From: Desulfovibrio piger ATCC 29098
Lineage (GTDB): Bacteria > Desulfobacterota > Desulfovibrionia > Desulfovibrionales > Desulfovibrionaceae
Length of the DNA: 64,000 bases
NCBI RefSeq assembly: GCF_000156375.1
Contig: NZ_DS996355.1
Location: 262,646-326,645 of the forward strand
Reading direction: 5' to 3'
Below the pieces are notes generated by a model. It saw nothing but the letters and a program-made list of their open reading frames with translations, made no database searches and was not told the origin of the DNA. Below, one piece after another: positions 7,677 to 16,062 of this stretch. Within the stretch, counting starts at the first letter, position 1; every line of letters begins with the position of its first letter. The translations under genes and the position numbers were made by a program.

Positions 7677-7974
7677 GGGTGCCCTCGGTCGTGTGGGCTG
7701 CGGGCTGGGCGGTGGGCGGCGTTTCCCCGGAGGGGGAGCCCGTGGAGCTTTCCGGCGTGGGAGCCGCCTGTGCCGACACGGCGGGAGAGGGCTGCGGGTC
7801 GGGGGACAGTTCCGTGTCCTCGGGGTCCATGATGGCCACATCCAGCCAGGGGTCGGCCTTGAGGGCCGCGTACTCCTCCGGCGTTACCTGCATCAGGCAG
7901 CCGCTGGCATCAAAGGTCATGCCGCAGCGGCAGCGCCGGGCCAGGGGCTTTTTGACTTTCACATGCACGTCCAT
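7669..7974 (-). CDS. Small Mu-like phage protein between capsid and gp36
   Basis: A 101-residue protein. The N-terminal half (MDVHVKVKKPLARRCRCGMT) contains a CRCG pair and a folded-looking segment, TPEEYAALKADPWLDV. The C-terminal half is a Pro/Ser/Thr/Ala-rich disordered tail. This layout is common for the small gene after the major capsid gene in FluMu-like prophages (HI1506-like). Its stop overlaps the next start by 8 bp. It could be a minor head decoration protein; function unproven. Confidence 0.65.
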   Translation of the reverse strand: MDVHVKVKKPLARRCRCGMTFDASGCLMQVTPEEYAALKADPWLDVAIMDPEDTELSPDPQPSPAVSAQAAPTPESSTGSPSGETPPTAQPAAHTTEGTHA

Positions 7975-7986
7975 GGGGCACCTCCT

Positions 7987-8940
7987 TTACGCGGCCACCA
8001 CGGCGGGCATCAGCCAGGGCACGTTGACGATGGTGGCGGCATCGTACCAGGGGTTGCTCTCGCCGCCGTTGACCAGTTCCACGGCAATGAGTTTGCGGGC
8101 GGCGGCGTACAGGGTGGGCGGCACCACCAGCAGGGTGCCCGCCTTGCCGCCGGTGCCCAGGCCCAGGGGGCGGCCGCCGTCGGCCTGGAAGGACTGCATC
8201 AGGCCCAGGGCCTTCTCGAAATTGGCGGCGGTCAGGTCGTCACGCACGGCCACGGCCTGCTGCCAGAAGCCGAAGCCCACGTTGCAGCGGTAGCGCACGC
8301 CGTAGAGGTACTGGTCTTTCATGAACACGGTGTCGTTTTTGCCGTCCGTGATGGCTTGCAGTTCCGGGCTGGTGCGCTCCTGGAAGATCAGCGGCTTGAG
8401 GGTGCGGGACACGTCCAGCAGATACCAGGGCGTCTTGCTCTCCGGGCTTTCCGCTGCGTCGATGAGGTTGGACACCGTGGCATTGCCGCCGGTGCCGTCC
8501 ACGTTGACGGCCACGGGGTGGTCCTTGTCGAAGAAAAACTGACCGTCGTAGCAGTTGGTGGAAAATCCCTTGCCCAGCAGGCCGAAGACCAGCTCGTCGG
8601 GATGGGTGGCGGCGGCGTAGCCCATTTCCTCGAACATGGGCGCGTAGATGCCCAGGTTGTCGTCCTCGATGTCGGTGCGCTTCACGCCGACGGTGCCTTC
8701 ATAGAGCTTGTTGGTGACGACGTAGCCGTGCTCCTTCATGTCCTTGACGGCGCGGTCGCCCACCCATTCGGACAGTTTGGGGAACTGGCCCAGCCAGCCG
8801 TAGGTATTGCTGGCACTGGTGCTGGGGATTCGGGTAGCGACCTTCTGCCAGTGGCCGGGCGCGCGGCCCGCGCCGCGTTTGTACGCGGCATTGAATCCGG
8901 TACGCAGACCGGACAGGATGCTGTCGGTGACGATGGGCAT
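7987..8940 (-). CDS. Major capsid protein (Mu gpT-like)
   Basis: A 317-residue protein. Typical gpT features are the N-terminus (MPIVTDSILSGLRTGFNAAY), GWLGQFPKLSEWVGDRAVKD, a central YDGQFFFDKDHPV, and the C-terminal VVPPTLYAAARKLI. It starts 1 bp after the stop of the protease/scaffold gene, with a GGAGGAATAA-type binding site. It forms the icosahedral head shell. Length and order match Mu-like prophages of Proteobacteria. Confidence 0.94.
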   Translation of the reverse strand: MPIVTDSILSGLRTGFNAAYKRGAGRAPGHWQKVATRIPSTSASNTYGWLGQFPKLSEWVGDRAVKDMKEHGYVVTNKLYEGTVGVKRTDIEDDNLGIYAPMFEEMGYAAATHPDELVFGLLGKGFSTNCYDGQFFFDKDHPVAVNVDGTGGNATVSNLIDAAESPESKTPWYLLDVSRTLKPLIFQERTSPELQAITDGKNDTVFMKDQYLYGVRYRCNVGFGFWQQAVAVRDDLTAANFEKALGLMQSFQADGGRPLGLGTGGKAGTLLVVPPTLYAAARKLIAVELVNGGESNPWYDAATIVNVPWLMPAVVAA

Positions 8941-9456
8941 TTATTCCTCCTTCGTGGCCTGTCTGGCCTCGATGAACTCCTCGTGGGTCAGGCCGAGGCG
9001 CTCGCAGATATGCAGCTCCTCGGCGGTCAGGGATACCGTGCCGGGCTTGTCGCCCGCCGGGGTCTTGCCGCCGGTCTGGGTGCCGGTCAGGGCCTGCACG
9101 GGCGGCTGGGTGGCCAGGAATGCTTTCAGGGCATCGGGGGCCGTTTTGGCCAGGCTCTCGGCCCAGCCCTTGGTGGCGGCGGTCAGGCGTCCGTCTTTCA
9201 GGGCGGCCTCGATGTCGTCCTTCAGGGCGGCGGCCTGGGCCTCGTTTTTCAGTTTCGCCACTTCGTCGCGCAGCTGGGCAGCCTCCTTCTGGACGGCGGA
9301 AAAGGTGGCCATGGCCACGAATTTTTGCGGATCGGGAGCGGCCTCGGCCTGGGCCTTGGCGCTGTCCCGCTCCTGTCGCAGCGTGGTCAGGGCGGCCAGG
9401 GCGGCAGCCTCGTCCGCCGTTTCCGGCAGGCCGAGGGCGGCAAGGATCTGTTTCAT
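8941..9456 (-). CDS. Internal-start scaffold protein (gpZ-like)
   Basis: In Mu-like phages the scaffold is made from an in-frame start inside the protease gene. Here ATG at 9456 (MKQILAALGLPETADEAAAL) is preceded by a GAGGA site about 7 nt upstream. The 171-residue product is a charged, Ala-rich helical chain ending QATKEE. It shapes the prohead and is removed by the protease. The internal start is inferred from the binding site and from the Mu precedent. Confidence 0.6.
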   Translation of the reverse strand: MKQILAALGLPETADEAAALAALTTLRQERDSAKAQAEAAPDPQKFVAMATFSAVQKEAAQLRDEVAKLKNEAQAAALKDDIEAALKDGRLTAATKGWAESLAKTAPDALKAFLATQPPVQALTGTQTGGKTPAGDKPGTVSLTAEELHICERLGLTHEEFIEARQATKEE

Positions 9457-9996
9457 GGGCGGTTCCTCGTAGGGGGTAAAGGTTGCGCTGGCGGCGTCCA
9501 TGCCGTCCAGGGCGGGATGGTTGGTCAGGGCCGCGCAAATGAGGCGCAGCACCGCGCCGCTTTGGCGGTCGAAAGCAAAAACGGGACTGATATAGCGGTA
9601 TTCCCCGGCACGGATGTGGGCGCGGGCCTTGTCCGTCCAGTCTACACCGGCGAACAGGCCGCGCCCCTCTTCCCATTCCAGGGAGGTGATCCAGCCCGCC
9701 GCCGGGGCTGGCTGGCCGTTTTGCGCGGCAAGCTGGGTCTGGTGCTCGTAGTCCACCACCAGCGGCGTGGCGGTGCGCTGCCAGTGGGCGATGACAGCCT
9801 CGGCATCCTGGGCCGTCAGACGCCAGGACGTGGCGTTGACGCCCCGCAGGTTGCCGGGCCGTCCGTCGCGGGCAGCGAACGTGCCCGCAGGGAAAAGCTG
9901 GATGCGACCGGCGGCCTTGTCCTGCCCCGTGTCATCAGACAGGGACAGGGCAATGGCCAGACCGGTAGCAAGGAGGGGGGAATGATGGCGTTCCAT
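8941..9996 (-). CDS. Mu-like head protease with C-terminal scaffold (gpI)
   Basis: A 351-residue protein. The N-terminal part (residues 1-170) has the gpI protease pattern: LVVDYEHQTQLAAQNGQPAP, and the Ser-bearing EYRYISPVFAFDRQSG. The C-terminal part (from about 180) is a Lys/Glu/Ala-rich coiled coil, the scaffold. It matures the prohead by cleaving scaffold and itself. An in-frame ATG at 9456 with a GAGGA site allows separate scaffold synthesis. The gene precedes the capsid gene directly. Confidence 0.9.
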   Translation of the reverse strand: MERHHSPLLATGLAIALSLSDDTGQDKAAGRIQLFPAGTFAARDGRPGNLRGVNATSWRLTAQDAEAVIAHWQRTATPLVVDYEHQTQLAAQNGQPAPAAGWITSLEWEEGRGLFAGVDWTDKARAHIRAGEYRYISPVFAFDRQSGAVLRLICAALTNHPALDGMDAASATFTPYEEPPMKQILAALGLPETADEAAALAALTTLRQERDSAKAQAEAAPDPQKFVAMATFSAVQKEAAQLRDEVAKLKNEAQAAALKDDIEAALKDGRLTAATKGWAESLAKTAPDALKAFLATQPPVQALTGTQTGGKTPAGDKPGTVSLTAEELHICERLGLTHEEFIEARQATKEE

Positions 9997-10020
9997 GTGT
10001 CCCTTGTACGGGACGCATGC

Positions 10021-10053
10021 GGGGAAAAAAGGTCGAAGCTGTTCAGCGCTTCA
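10021..10053. repeat. Dispersed repeat R2, copy 3 (tail only)
   Basis: GGGGAAAAAAGGTCGAAGCT continuing to GTTCAGCGCTTCA matches the tail of R2 copies 1 and 2. The perfect hairpin is lost. The 295-bp gap 9997-10291 between the protease and gpG genes contains this copy and R1 copy B, and no gene that I can support. Confidence 0.65.
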
Positions 10054-10189
10054 ACTATCCCCGTGGCTGGTTGGAAGGGGATGCCTTACGGGCGTGTGGT
10101 GGGCGTTAGAGGGGCGTTAGATTTTCAGAAACAGGAAAACGTGGACGATGGCCCGCCCGGAAGAAAAACACGGCACACGGACGGCTTGC

Positions 10190-10286
10190 GGTAGCCTACG
10201 GATAGCGACAGCGACTTCGCTGGCTGTCCTGCCGCGTAACGCATTACTGTCTTCATCCGTAGCTTCCTTCGTCGCAACGGCTGAAG
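10190..10286 (-). repeat. Dispersed repeat R1, copy B
   Basis: The reverse complement begins CTTCAGCCGTTGCGACGAAG and follows copy A closely for about 90 bp. It lies 6 bp beyond the gpG stop codon, so gpG transcripts run straight into it. Confidence 0.85.
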
Positions 10287-10291
10287 CGCGG

Positions 10292-10840
10292 TCATGCTCC
10301 CCGCACGGCCTTGCGCAGGTGGCGCACGATCAGCCGGCGCATCTCGGTCTTGTGGTCCTCGCCTACGCCCAGGAAGGGGCGCGGGGGGATGACGCTGCCG
10401 GGGTGGTGCACGGCCTTGCGCAGGATCTGCCGCCCGTTGCGTCCATAGAAGGACAGGGCTTTTTTGAAGCGGGCGCGGATGATGTGCGCCCTGGTACGCG
10501 CGCCGAACTGGTGCGCGGCGGCATAGGGGGCACTCACGCCCACAAGGGCAAAGTCCCTGCCGTAGCGAACGCTCAACGTCTGTTGCATCCTGCCCGTGCG
10601 GCTCAAGATCTTGCCCGTATAGCCGTCCTCGTACCGCTTTTTTTTGTACGCCGCGTTGAGAGGCGGCCAGGCGGCCCCGGTGACGGGGTCGCGCTCCAGG
10701 TCGAAAGCGTCCTCGGCGGCGGAGCGCATGATACCGGCCAGGCCCCGCATGATGGGGCTGGCGTCTTCGCCCTGCCGGGCCAGGGCGGCCAGGCCCTCCA
10801 CAAGCTGGTCGTCGTCGATGTTTACATCTATGCGGATCAT
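10292..10840 (-). CDS. Phage virion morphogenesis protein (Mu gpG-like)
   Basis: A 182-residue protein starting MIRIDVNIDDDQLVEGLAAL. It has the family pattern: RDPVTGAAWPPLNAAYKKKR, LSRTGRMQQTLSVRYGRD, YAAAHQFGARTRAHIIRARF and PPRPFLGVGEDHKTEM. In Mu, gpG acts in tail completion and head-tail joining. It follows gpF after a 116-bp gap that contains a tRNA-like structure, and is followed by repeat R1 copy B. Confidence 0.88.
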   Translation of the reverse strand: MIRIDVNIDDDQLVEGLAALARQGEDASPIMRGLAGIMRSAAEDAFDLERDPVTGAAWPPLNAAYKKKRYEDGYTGKILSRTGRMQQTLSVRYGRDFALVGVSAPYAAAHQFGARTRAHIIRARFKKALSFYGRNGRQILRKAVHHPGSVIPPRPFLGVGEDHKTEMRRLIVRHLRKAVRGA

Positions 10841-10865
10841 GGCTATCCTGTGCTACAGAGATTTT

Positions 10866-10963
10866 CCGCTGACTGCTGCTGTACGCGTAAGCTGGTAACG
10901 CGCGCCCTCCTTGCAAAAGGGGGCCGGTATCCGGGTTCAAATCCCGGCGGCAACGGTCAGCGG
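10866..10963 (+). ncRNA. tRNA-like structured element between gpF and gpG genes
   Basis: On the plus strand a perfect T-arm (CCGGG TTCAAAT CCCGG, 10931-10947) is preceded by a D-arm-like stem-loop with an AAGCTGGTA loop (about 10885-10901) and an anticodon-like loop TTGCAAA (Cys GCA by position). The acceptor pairing 10875-10881 with 10948-10954 has one mismatch. It is extended outward by a perfect 8-bp inverted repeat, CCGCTGAC/GTCAGCGG, making a closing stem of about 16 pairs. The variable region is long (about 8 nt), there are extra bases before the anticodon stem, and one anticodon-stem pair is mismatched. It is therefore probably a decayed phage tRNA or a tRNA mimic, not a normal tRNA. 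It lies antisense to the late operon. Confidence 0.5.
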
Positions 10964-12279
10964 ATTTTTTGCAGTTTGCGCCCGCGATGCAGGTTACTGC
11001 GTTCCAGGCGGTAGAAGCTGGCCACGCCATCATGGCGGCCCAGCTTTTTTTGTTTCTTTTTGTCTGTGCCCGGCACGTTGACGGGCATGATGCGGCACCA
11101 GCCGTCCTCCGGGTCGGGGAATAGATAGAGCAGGTTCTCGTGCGTCTCGTCCCAATAGACGGCCTCGGGCCGGGAAAAAAGGGCGGCCAGCTGCGGATAG
11201 ACGGCATCCGGTACGGCGGTGCCCTTGGTCTGATGGATACCGCGCCCGGCATGTTGCAGACGGTCATCGGCAAAGACCACTACACCGCTGGCATCCGCTC
11301 CCTGGGCACGGGCATGGAGCAGCTCTTGCCAGCGCATGAGGCCCAGGATGGCCGTGCGTTTGCGAGGGGGCTTGTCCTTTTGCCATCCCTCCACCACGGC
11401 GGCGAAGCCCTCGTGCCGGGCCGTACTGTTGTTGAAGGCCTGCCGGGCCTGCTCGTACAGGGCCGGGTCTTTCAGTCCCCGGATGCGTTCGCGCAGGATG
11501 TTGTCCGCCAGGGACACGGCCCCGGCATTGTAGTCGAAGCCCGCGTCCGTCCAGACCACGCGCCCCGGCCCCAGCTCATAGCCGGTGACGCTGCGGGGCG
11601 TTACCTCGCCACTGCGCCGGTCGCGTATGCGTATCTCACGCGAGACCATCTTTCCTTCCGAGCGTTCGACTTTCCAGCCCCGGCGTTTAAGGCGGGCCTC
11701 GCTCACGCCCTGCACATAACAGCGGCAGTTCCAGCCGTTAGGCGGGTAATGGCTCTGCCAGAAGGGGTCTTCCAGGGGGAAGATCTTGCCGTGCAGCGCC
11801 CGGTGATCGGGCCGGGTGCGGGCGTCATTCAGGGAGACATAACGCAAAAACGGCTGGTCTTCCCTGTTCTCCCATTGCTCCTGCCAGCGCCCGGCGTTGA
11901 CGGCGCTTTGCACGTTCTGACGGGCGATGAGGCCCAGACGCCACTGGCTGCCCTGTTGCACGTTGATGATCTCGCCCGTGCGCGGGTTGACCTCGTCACG
12001 CGGTCCCCACCAGCCCTTGGCGCGCATGACCGGCTCCAGCGTTTGGATGAACCACTTCTCGCTTTTCCCTTCCTTCAGCATTGTGCGGATAGCCAGCTGC
12101 AAATCGCGCAGCACGTCCAGTTTGGCGCAGTTGGCCACGGTGAAGGCCGTGGCGTGGGCCTCCTTCCACATGCTGTGCCAGTCGAATGAGACGCGGCGGC
12201 CCTTGCGCCGGAAATAGGCCACTGCCTTTTCCGGCGGCAGGGTCAGGGCGTAGGCCAGATCAATGGCGTGCTTCTTCAC
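10957..12279 (-). CDS. Minor head protein (Mu gpF-like, SPP1 gp7 family)
   Basis: A 440-residue protein. The central SPP1-gp7/Mu-F domain shows SLNDARTRPDHRALHGKIFP and YPPNGWNCRCYVQGVSE, with conserved Arg, His and Cys positions. The N-terminal helical part contains WHSMWKEAHATAFTVANCAK. The C-terminal part is lysine-rich and ends NLHRGRKLQKIR. It is incorporated early in the prohead and assists DNA packaging. Its start overlaps the portal gene stop by 20 bp. Confidence 0.92.
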   Translation of the reverse strand: MKKHAIDLAYALTLPPEKAVAYFRRKGRRVSFDWHSMWKEAHATAFTVANCAKLDVLRDLQLAIRTMLKEGKSEKWFIQTLEPVMRAKGWWGPRDEVNPRTGEIINVQQGSQWRLGLIARQNVQSAVNAGRWQEQWENREDQPFLRYVSLNDARTRPDHRALHGKIFPLEDPFWQSHYPPNGWNCRCYVQGVSEARLKRRGWKVERSEGKMVSREIRIRDRRSGEVTPRSVTGYELGPGRVVWTDAGFDYNAGAVSLADNILRERIRGLKDPALYEQARQAFNNSTARHEGFAAVVEGWQKDKPPRKRTAILGLMRWQELLHARAQGADASGVVVFADDRLQHAGRGIHQTKGTAVPDAVYPQLAALFSRPEAVYWDETHENLLYLFPDPEDGWCRIMPVNVPGTDKKKQKKLGRHDGVASFYRLERSNLHRGRKLQKIR

Positions 12280-13888
12280 GGCTGCGTCCTTCCAGTTGTG
12301 CCACGAACAGCAGGCGGGACAGGATGTCCGTCAGCTGTGTGGCGTCCATGGCGGGATACAGGTCCGCCAGCCGTTTTTCCAGCGCCTCCGGGGGAAGGCC
12401 TGCGGCCACCTCGGCAAAAAGCGGCCCCAGCAGGGCACCGGCGGCCTCGGCCAGAGCGGCGTCCGCGCTGTCGCCCATGTCGTCCAGAGCGTCCTGCCCG
12501 GCGCCGGTTCCTTCGCCGTCTTTGTTCGCATCATCCCCGACGGGGGCCGTCAGGTGTGTGGTGGCATTTTGCCTGCCGGGCCGGTCATCGCTGCCGTCTC
12601 CGTCCTGCCCGTCGGCGCGGAAAACGTCGTCCTCGTCCAGGGCCACGGGGAGCTTGAGGCGCTCGTGGACGAACTGGCGGCTGATCCTCATGTACGGAGC
12701 CAGTTTGGGCAGGGCATCGGCATAGAGGGAAAGGTCTCCGGCCTCCTGCGTGTCGAAACGCCAGTAGGGCAGCAATTTGCGGTTCGTGATGCCCAGGTTA
12801 AGCAGGCACAGCGGGGCCAGCAGCTGGCTGGTCAGAGTGGCGGCCAGCTGCATGGCATCCGCCGCCAGCAGGTCGCGCCGGACCTCGTTATGGATGGTGC
12901 CCAGGGCATTGGTGCTTGTTTTGCCGTCGGCCTGTGTGGTCAGGGTCCCGCCCAGGATGGCCTTGCTCATGCCCTGTTCACAGCGCGTCACCAGCTGGCC
13001 GGGGATGTCCTGGGTGGTGGTCGTGGGCGTCTGGAAGATGACCTCCATGCCCGCCGGGATGATGCCCGCCGCATCCTGCCCCAGGCAGCGCAGGGCGTGC
13101 AGCAGCGCGCTTTTGTCCTCCGCCGTGGAGCCGGGCGGGTATTTGCCCAGGCGCAGGGGCAGGCCGTGGATCTGGGTATAGGCGATATTGGCATTCAGGG
13201 CATAGGCCCGGATCAGGTAGGCCCAGGCCACGGTGCGGAACAGGCCCGCACGCGGCAGCCAGCCGCTCTTGCTTTTGTGGGTGTGGACCAGCCAGCCGCA
13301 GGGCCACAGCTCCGCGCCCTCGGCGCTGCCGTCGCGCAGGCGCAGGCGGTTGCGGTCCGTCCACAGGCACTGGAACCAGGACTGCGGGCGGAAGGTCAGG
13401 GCCTGCGGGATATGCCAGCCGTCCACCATGCCCCATTCCAGCTCCAGCGCCGCGAAGCCATGCCCGATGGCATCGGCCATGTCCAGCAGCATGTCCTCCA
13501 CGCCGGGCAGCATGTCCACCATGGCCCGGACCTTTTCCGCCACCTCGCGTGCCCGCGCGTCATCGCTGCCGGGGATGATGTCCCATTCCAGGGTCAGCAG
13601 CGCCCGCTTGCGTTTGCCTATCTCGCAGGCCAGGTGCTCGCAGCGGTCCTCCATGTCGGCAAAAAGCGCGTGCTGCTCCACGATATTGCCCTGTTCGGCG
13701 TCGGCCAGGATGCGGCGCAGCTTGCCCGGCGTCAGGCCGTTGGTCAGGTTGGGCAGTTGTTCCAGATACAGCAGGGGCGCGGTGTCGCCGCTTTCGGTCT
13801 GTACGGCCCCGCGCAGGGCCTCCGGGGAGGGACGCGGGTTGCGCGGAGGGCGTTTGGCTTTGTATCGCATGGCGTCATATCCATCCAT
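12260..13888 (-). CDS. Portal protein (Mu gp29-like, DUF935)
   Basis: A 542-residue protein. DUF935 features include LFADMEDRCEHLACEIGKRK, LTLEWDIIPGSDDARAREVA, AIGHGFAALELEWGMVDGWH and TSQLLAPLCLLNLGITNRKL. It overlaps the terminase gene by 14 bp. It forms the dodecameric portal for DNA entry and exit. The C-terminal quarter is Asp/Gly-rich (EDDVFRADGQDGDGSDDRPG) and then helical. The length is typical. Confidence 0.92.
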   Translation of the reverse strand: MDGYDAMRYKAKRPPRNPRPSPEALRGAVQTESGDTAPLLYLEQLPNLTNGLTPGKLRRILADAEQGNIVEQHALFADMEDRCEHLACEIGKRKRALLTLEWDIIPGSDDARAREVAEKVRAMVDMLPGVEDMLLDMADAIGHGFAALELEWGMVDGWHIPQALTFRPQSWFQCLWTDRNRLRLRDGSAEGAELWPCGWLVHTHKSKSGWLPRAGLFRTVAWAYLIRAYALNANIAYTQIHGLPLRLGKYPPGSTAEDKSALLHALRCLGQDAAGIIPAGMEVIFQTPTTTTQDIPGQLVTRCEQGMSKAILGGTLTTQADGKTSTNALGTIHNEVRRDLLAADAMQLAATLTSQLLAPLCLLNLGITNRKLLPYWRFDTQEAGDLSLYADALPKLAPYMRISRQFVHERLKLPVALDEDDVFRADGQDGDGSDDRPGRQNATTHLTAPVGDDANKDGEGTGAGQDALDDMGDSADAALAEAAGALLGPLFAEVAAGLPPEALEKRLADLYPAMDATQLTDILSRLLFVAQLEGRSREEARH

Positions 13889-15551
13889 TTTCTAACGGGT
13901 CATCGGGCATAGGGGCATCATCTTGCGGGACGCTCTCGAGGGGGGAGCGGGCACGCGGCACGCGCACGAAGGCGTCCCGCAGAGAGACGTAGCCCTGCGA
14001 GGCGGCACGCCAGAGCATCTCCAGAGCGTCCGGGCCGTCGTCATGGTCGGCCAGGGGGAAATGCCGCAACTGGTCCACCAGGGCGCGCTGGTCAGGACGC
14101 AGCAGGATGCGGCCCTGGCAGAAATAGGGGTGCAGGCTCTCGATGCGCAGGTTTTTGTCCGTGCAGTTCTTGACGGGCGATACCGGCAGGGGCAGGCCCT
14201 GCCTGGCGGCCTCGCGCACCAGGACCTCGGCGAAAAACTCTTGGAACTGCACGGCCTCCACGGCCCACAGCACGCAATGCCATTGCCGTTGCAGGGCGAT
14301 CAGGTCTTGGATGATGCGGTCCGGGTGGCGTTTTTTGATGTCGGCGGCCACCACATAAAGGCGCATGCTTTCCCGTTCCAGGCCGCCCACCAGAAGGGCC
14401 GAAGGGTCGCGCCCTGCCCCGGCCTTGCCCAGGCTGGGGTCACAGGCCCCGAAAAAGATCAGGCCCGGCGGCAGCTCGCTCCAGAACTGCATGGCCTCCG
14501 CGAAGGGCGCGGCATCCCCCACCAGGGGGTCGTTCTGCTGTTCGCTGTCAAAAGCGGCCCGATCCTCAGCCCTTTTGCACATCAGGGTGTAGAGGGGCCG
14601 GAAGTCCGGCCAGCTGACCACGGCCCCGGCGTCCATGCGTTGCCGGTGCTGCTCATAGAAAGCCCGCGCTTTTTCCGGGCCGACCGAGGGCGTCTTGTAG
14701 AAGCGCTCCCATATGTCCCACAGGGCCAGATCGTCGGGCATCTTTTCCACGGCGCGGAACGTGCGGCCATGCCATTGCGGCTTTTTGAGGGTGCGGGCCA
14801 GCACGCTGTCGTAGTGCAGGATGGTGCCGATGTAGATCACGTCCATGCTGTCGTCCGCCGGGCCGAGGGACAGCACCGTGCGCATGAGCCAGTTCTCTAA
14901 TTTGTCGCGCTGCTCCGGAGAACGCACGTTCTCGTCGTTTTCCAGATCGTCAAGCAGCACTAGGTCCGGGCGGTGCGGACCGTGCCGCAGGCCGCGCATG
15001 CGCTTGCCCGCGCCGAAAGCCTGTATCTTGACGTTGCTGGCCGTGATGATGGTGCCCACGTTCCAGACGCGCCCCTCGCCGCACTGGCCGGGGAAATCGG
15101 CCATGAGGCGAGGGTTGCTTTCGAGCTCCACCTTGATGGCCTCCAGGAAGCTGGCCGCCTGCTCGAAGGCATCGGCTACCAGCAAAATATAGCGCTTGCG
15201 GCCCGTGACCACGCACCACAGCGAGAAGAACACGTCCACAAAGGTGGTCTTGGCCTCGCCGCGCGGGGCCGCGCAGGCCTGCCGGATGCCTTCCGGGTTG
15301 TCCACGGCGGCGGGCAGGGCCGTGTCCAGCCACAGGTGCAGAGCGCTGTCGCCGGTGGGCGTGCCGTCCTTGCGGCGTGTGTAGTGCGGAAAATACGTCC
15401 GCCGGAAAAAGGGAAAGTCCCCCTGCACACGCCGGACACGCTGGGCACTGGCCTTTGCGTCGGCCGGGAAGCTGGCGCAGTCCGCCTCGATGGTACGGCG
15501 CAGGCCATTGGCCAGGGCCGCAAGTTCCGCCCGAAAGTCGTCCGCTGTCAT
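13875..15551 (-). CDS. Terminase large subunit (Mu gp28-like)
   Basis: A 558-residue protein. The ATG at 15551 was chosen because it follows the upstream stop by 1 bp. The ATPase has a variant Walker A (AAPRGEAKTTFVDVFF) and Walker B (RPDLVLLDDLENDENV), with an adenine-side ESNPRLMADFP segment. The C-terminal RNase H-like nuclease shows FFGACDPSLGKAGAGRDPS with metal-binding Asp residues, VEAVQFQEFFAEVL, and HDDGPDALEMLWRA. The enzyme cuts and pumps phage DNA into proheads. Confidence 0.93.
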   Translation of the reverse strand: MTADDFRAELAALANGLRRTIEADCASFPADAKASAQRVRRVQGDFPFFRRTYFPHYTRRKDGTPTGDSALHLWLDTALPAAVDNPEGIRQACAAPRGEAKTTFVDVFFSLWCVVTGRKRYILLVADAFEQAASFLEAIKVELESNPRLMADFPGQCGEGRVWNVGTIITASNVKIQAFGAGKRMRGLRHGPHRPDLVLLDDLENDENVRSPEQRDKLENWLMRTVLSLGPADDSMDVIYIGTILHYDSVLARTLKKPQWHGRTFRAVEKMPDDLALWDIWERFYKTPSVGPEKARAFYEQHRQRMDAGAVVSWPDFRPLYTLMCKRAEDRAAFDSEQQNDPLVGDAAPFAEAMQFWSELPPGLIFFGACDPSLGKAGAGRDPSALLVGGLERESMRLYVVAADIKKRHPDRIIQDLIALQRQWHCVLWAVEAVQFQEFFAEVLVREAARQGLPLPVSPVKNCTDKNLRIESLHPYFCQGRILLRPDQRALVDQLRHFPLADHDDGPDALEMLWRAASQGYVSLRDAFVRVPRARSPLESVPQDDAPMPDDPLENGWI

Positions 15552-15552
15552 C

Positions 15553-16062
15553 CTAGCCACGATGGCCTCCCAGTTTTTCCGCCACTTCGTCCGCGAAGGG
15601 CTCCAGCACTTCCAGCAGCGCCGCCGCATGCTGGGGGAACTGCCGCCGCACGAACTCGGTCAGCATCTGGATCACGCGCAGGGCCACGGACAGCTCGTTG
15701 GTCTCCGGCAGCACGCGGCGGCTGGCGCTGACCATTTTATTGAAACTGTCCGCCAGGCTGGCCAGGGCCTGCGTTTTTTCGCGGGCCGTCATGTCCTGGG
15801 CCTCGATGATCTCGCCCATGAGCGCCTTGTGTTGCAGCACATAGTCGCTCAGGGTCTGGCGGGCCACGGCCTCCATGCCCTCGCCCGCCAGCAGGTTGGC
15901 CGCCCGCAGTTTGTCCCAGTCGTCACCCTGCTCCAGCGCGCGGCGCTTCCAGCTGCGCAGGGTGGCCAGGGGCACGTTTTGGGCCTTGGCTATCTGCGTG
16001 AGCGGCATGTTGTCGATATAGGCCGCGCGACAGGCGGCTTTCAGGCTTGCGCTGTGGGCCAT
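15553..16062 (-). CDS. Terminase small subunit (DUF1804/gp27-like)
   Basis: A 169-residue protein starting at the ATG at 16062, sharing one base with the holin stop. The N-terminal DNA-binding part is a homeodomain-like helix-turn-helix (MPLTQIAKAQNVPLATLRSW). The rest is helical oligomerisation sequence (ALASLADSFNKMVSASRRV). DUF1804 proteins sit just before gp28-like terminases in Mu-like phages, as here. It recognises phage DNA for packaging. Confidence 0.85.
   Translation of the reverse strand: MAHSASLKAACRAAYIDNMPLTQIAKAQNVPLATLRSWKRRALEQGDDWDKLRAANLLAGEGMEAVARQTLSDYVLQHKALMGEIIEAQDMTAREKTQALASLADSFNKMVSASRRVLPETNELSVALRVIQMLTEFVRRQFPQHAAALLEVLEPFADEVAEKLGGHRG

Noticed and set aside
10875-10955. 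Functional tRNA-Cys
   Set aside because: The T-arm is perfect, but the variable region is too long, there are extra bases before the anticodon stem, one anticodon-stem pair is mismatched and the acceptor has a C-A mismatch. It is reported as a tRNA-like element instead.
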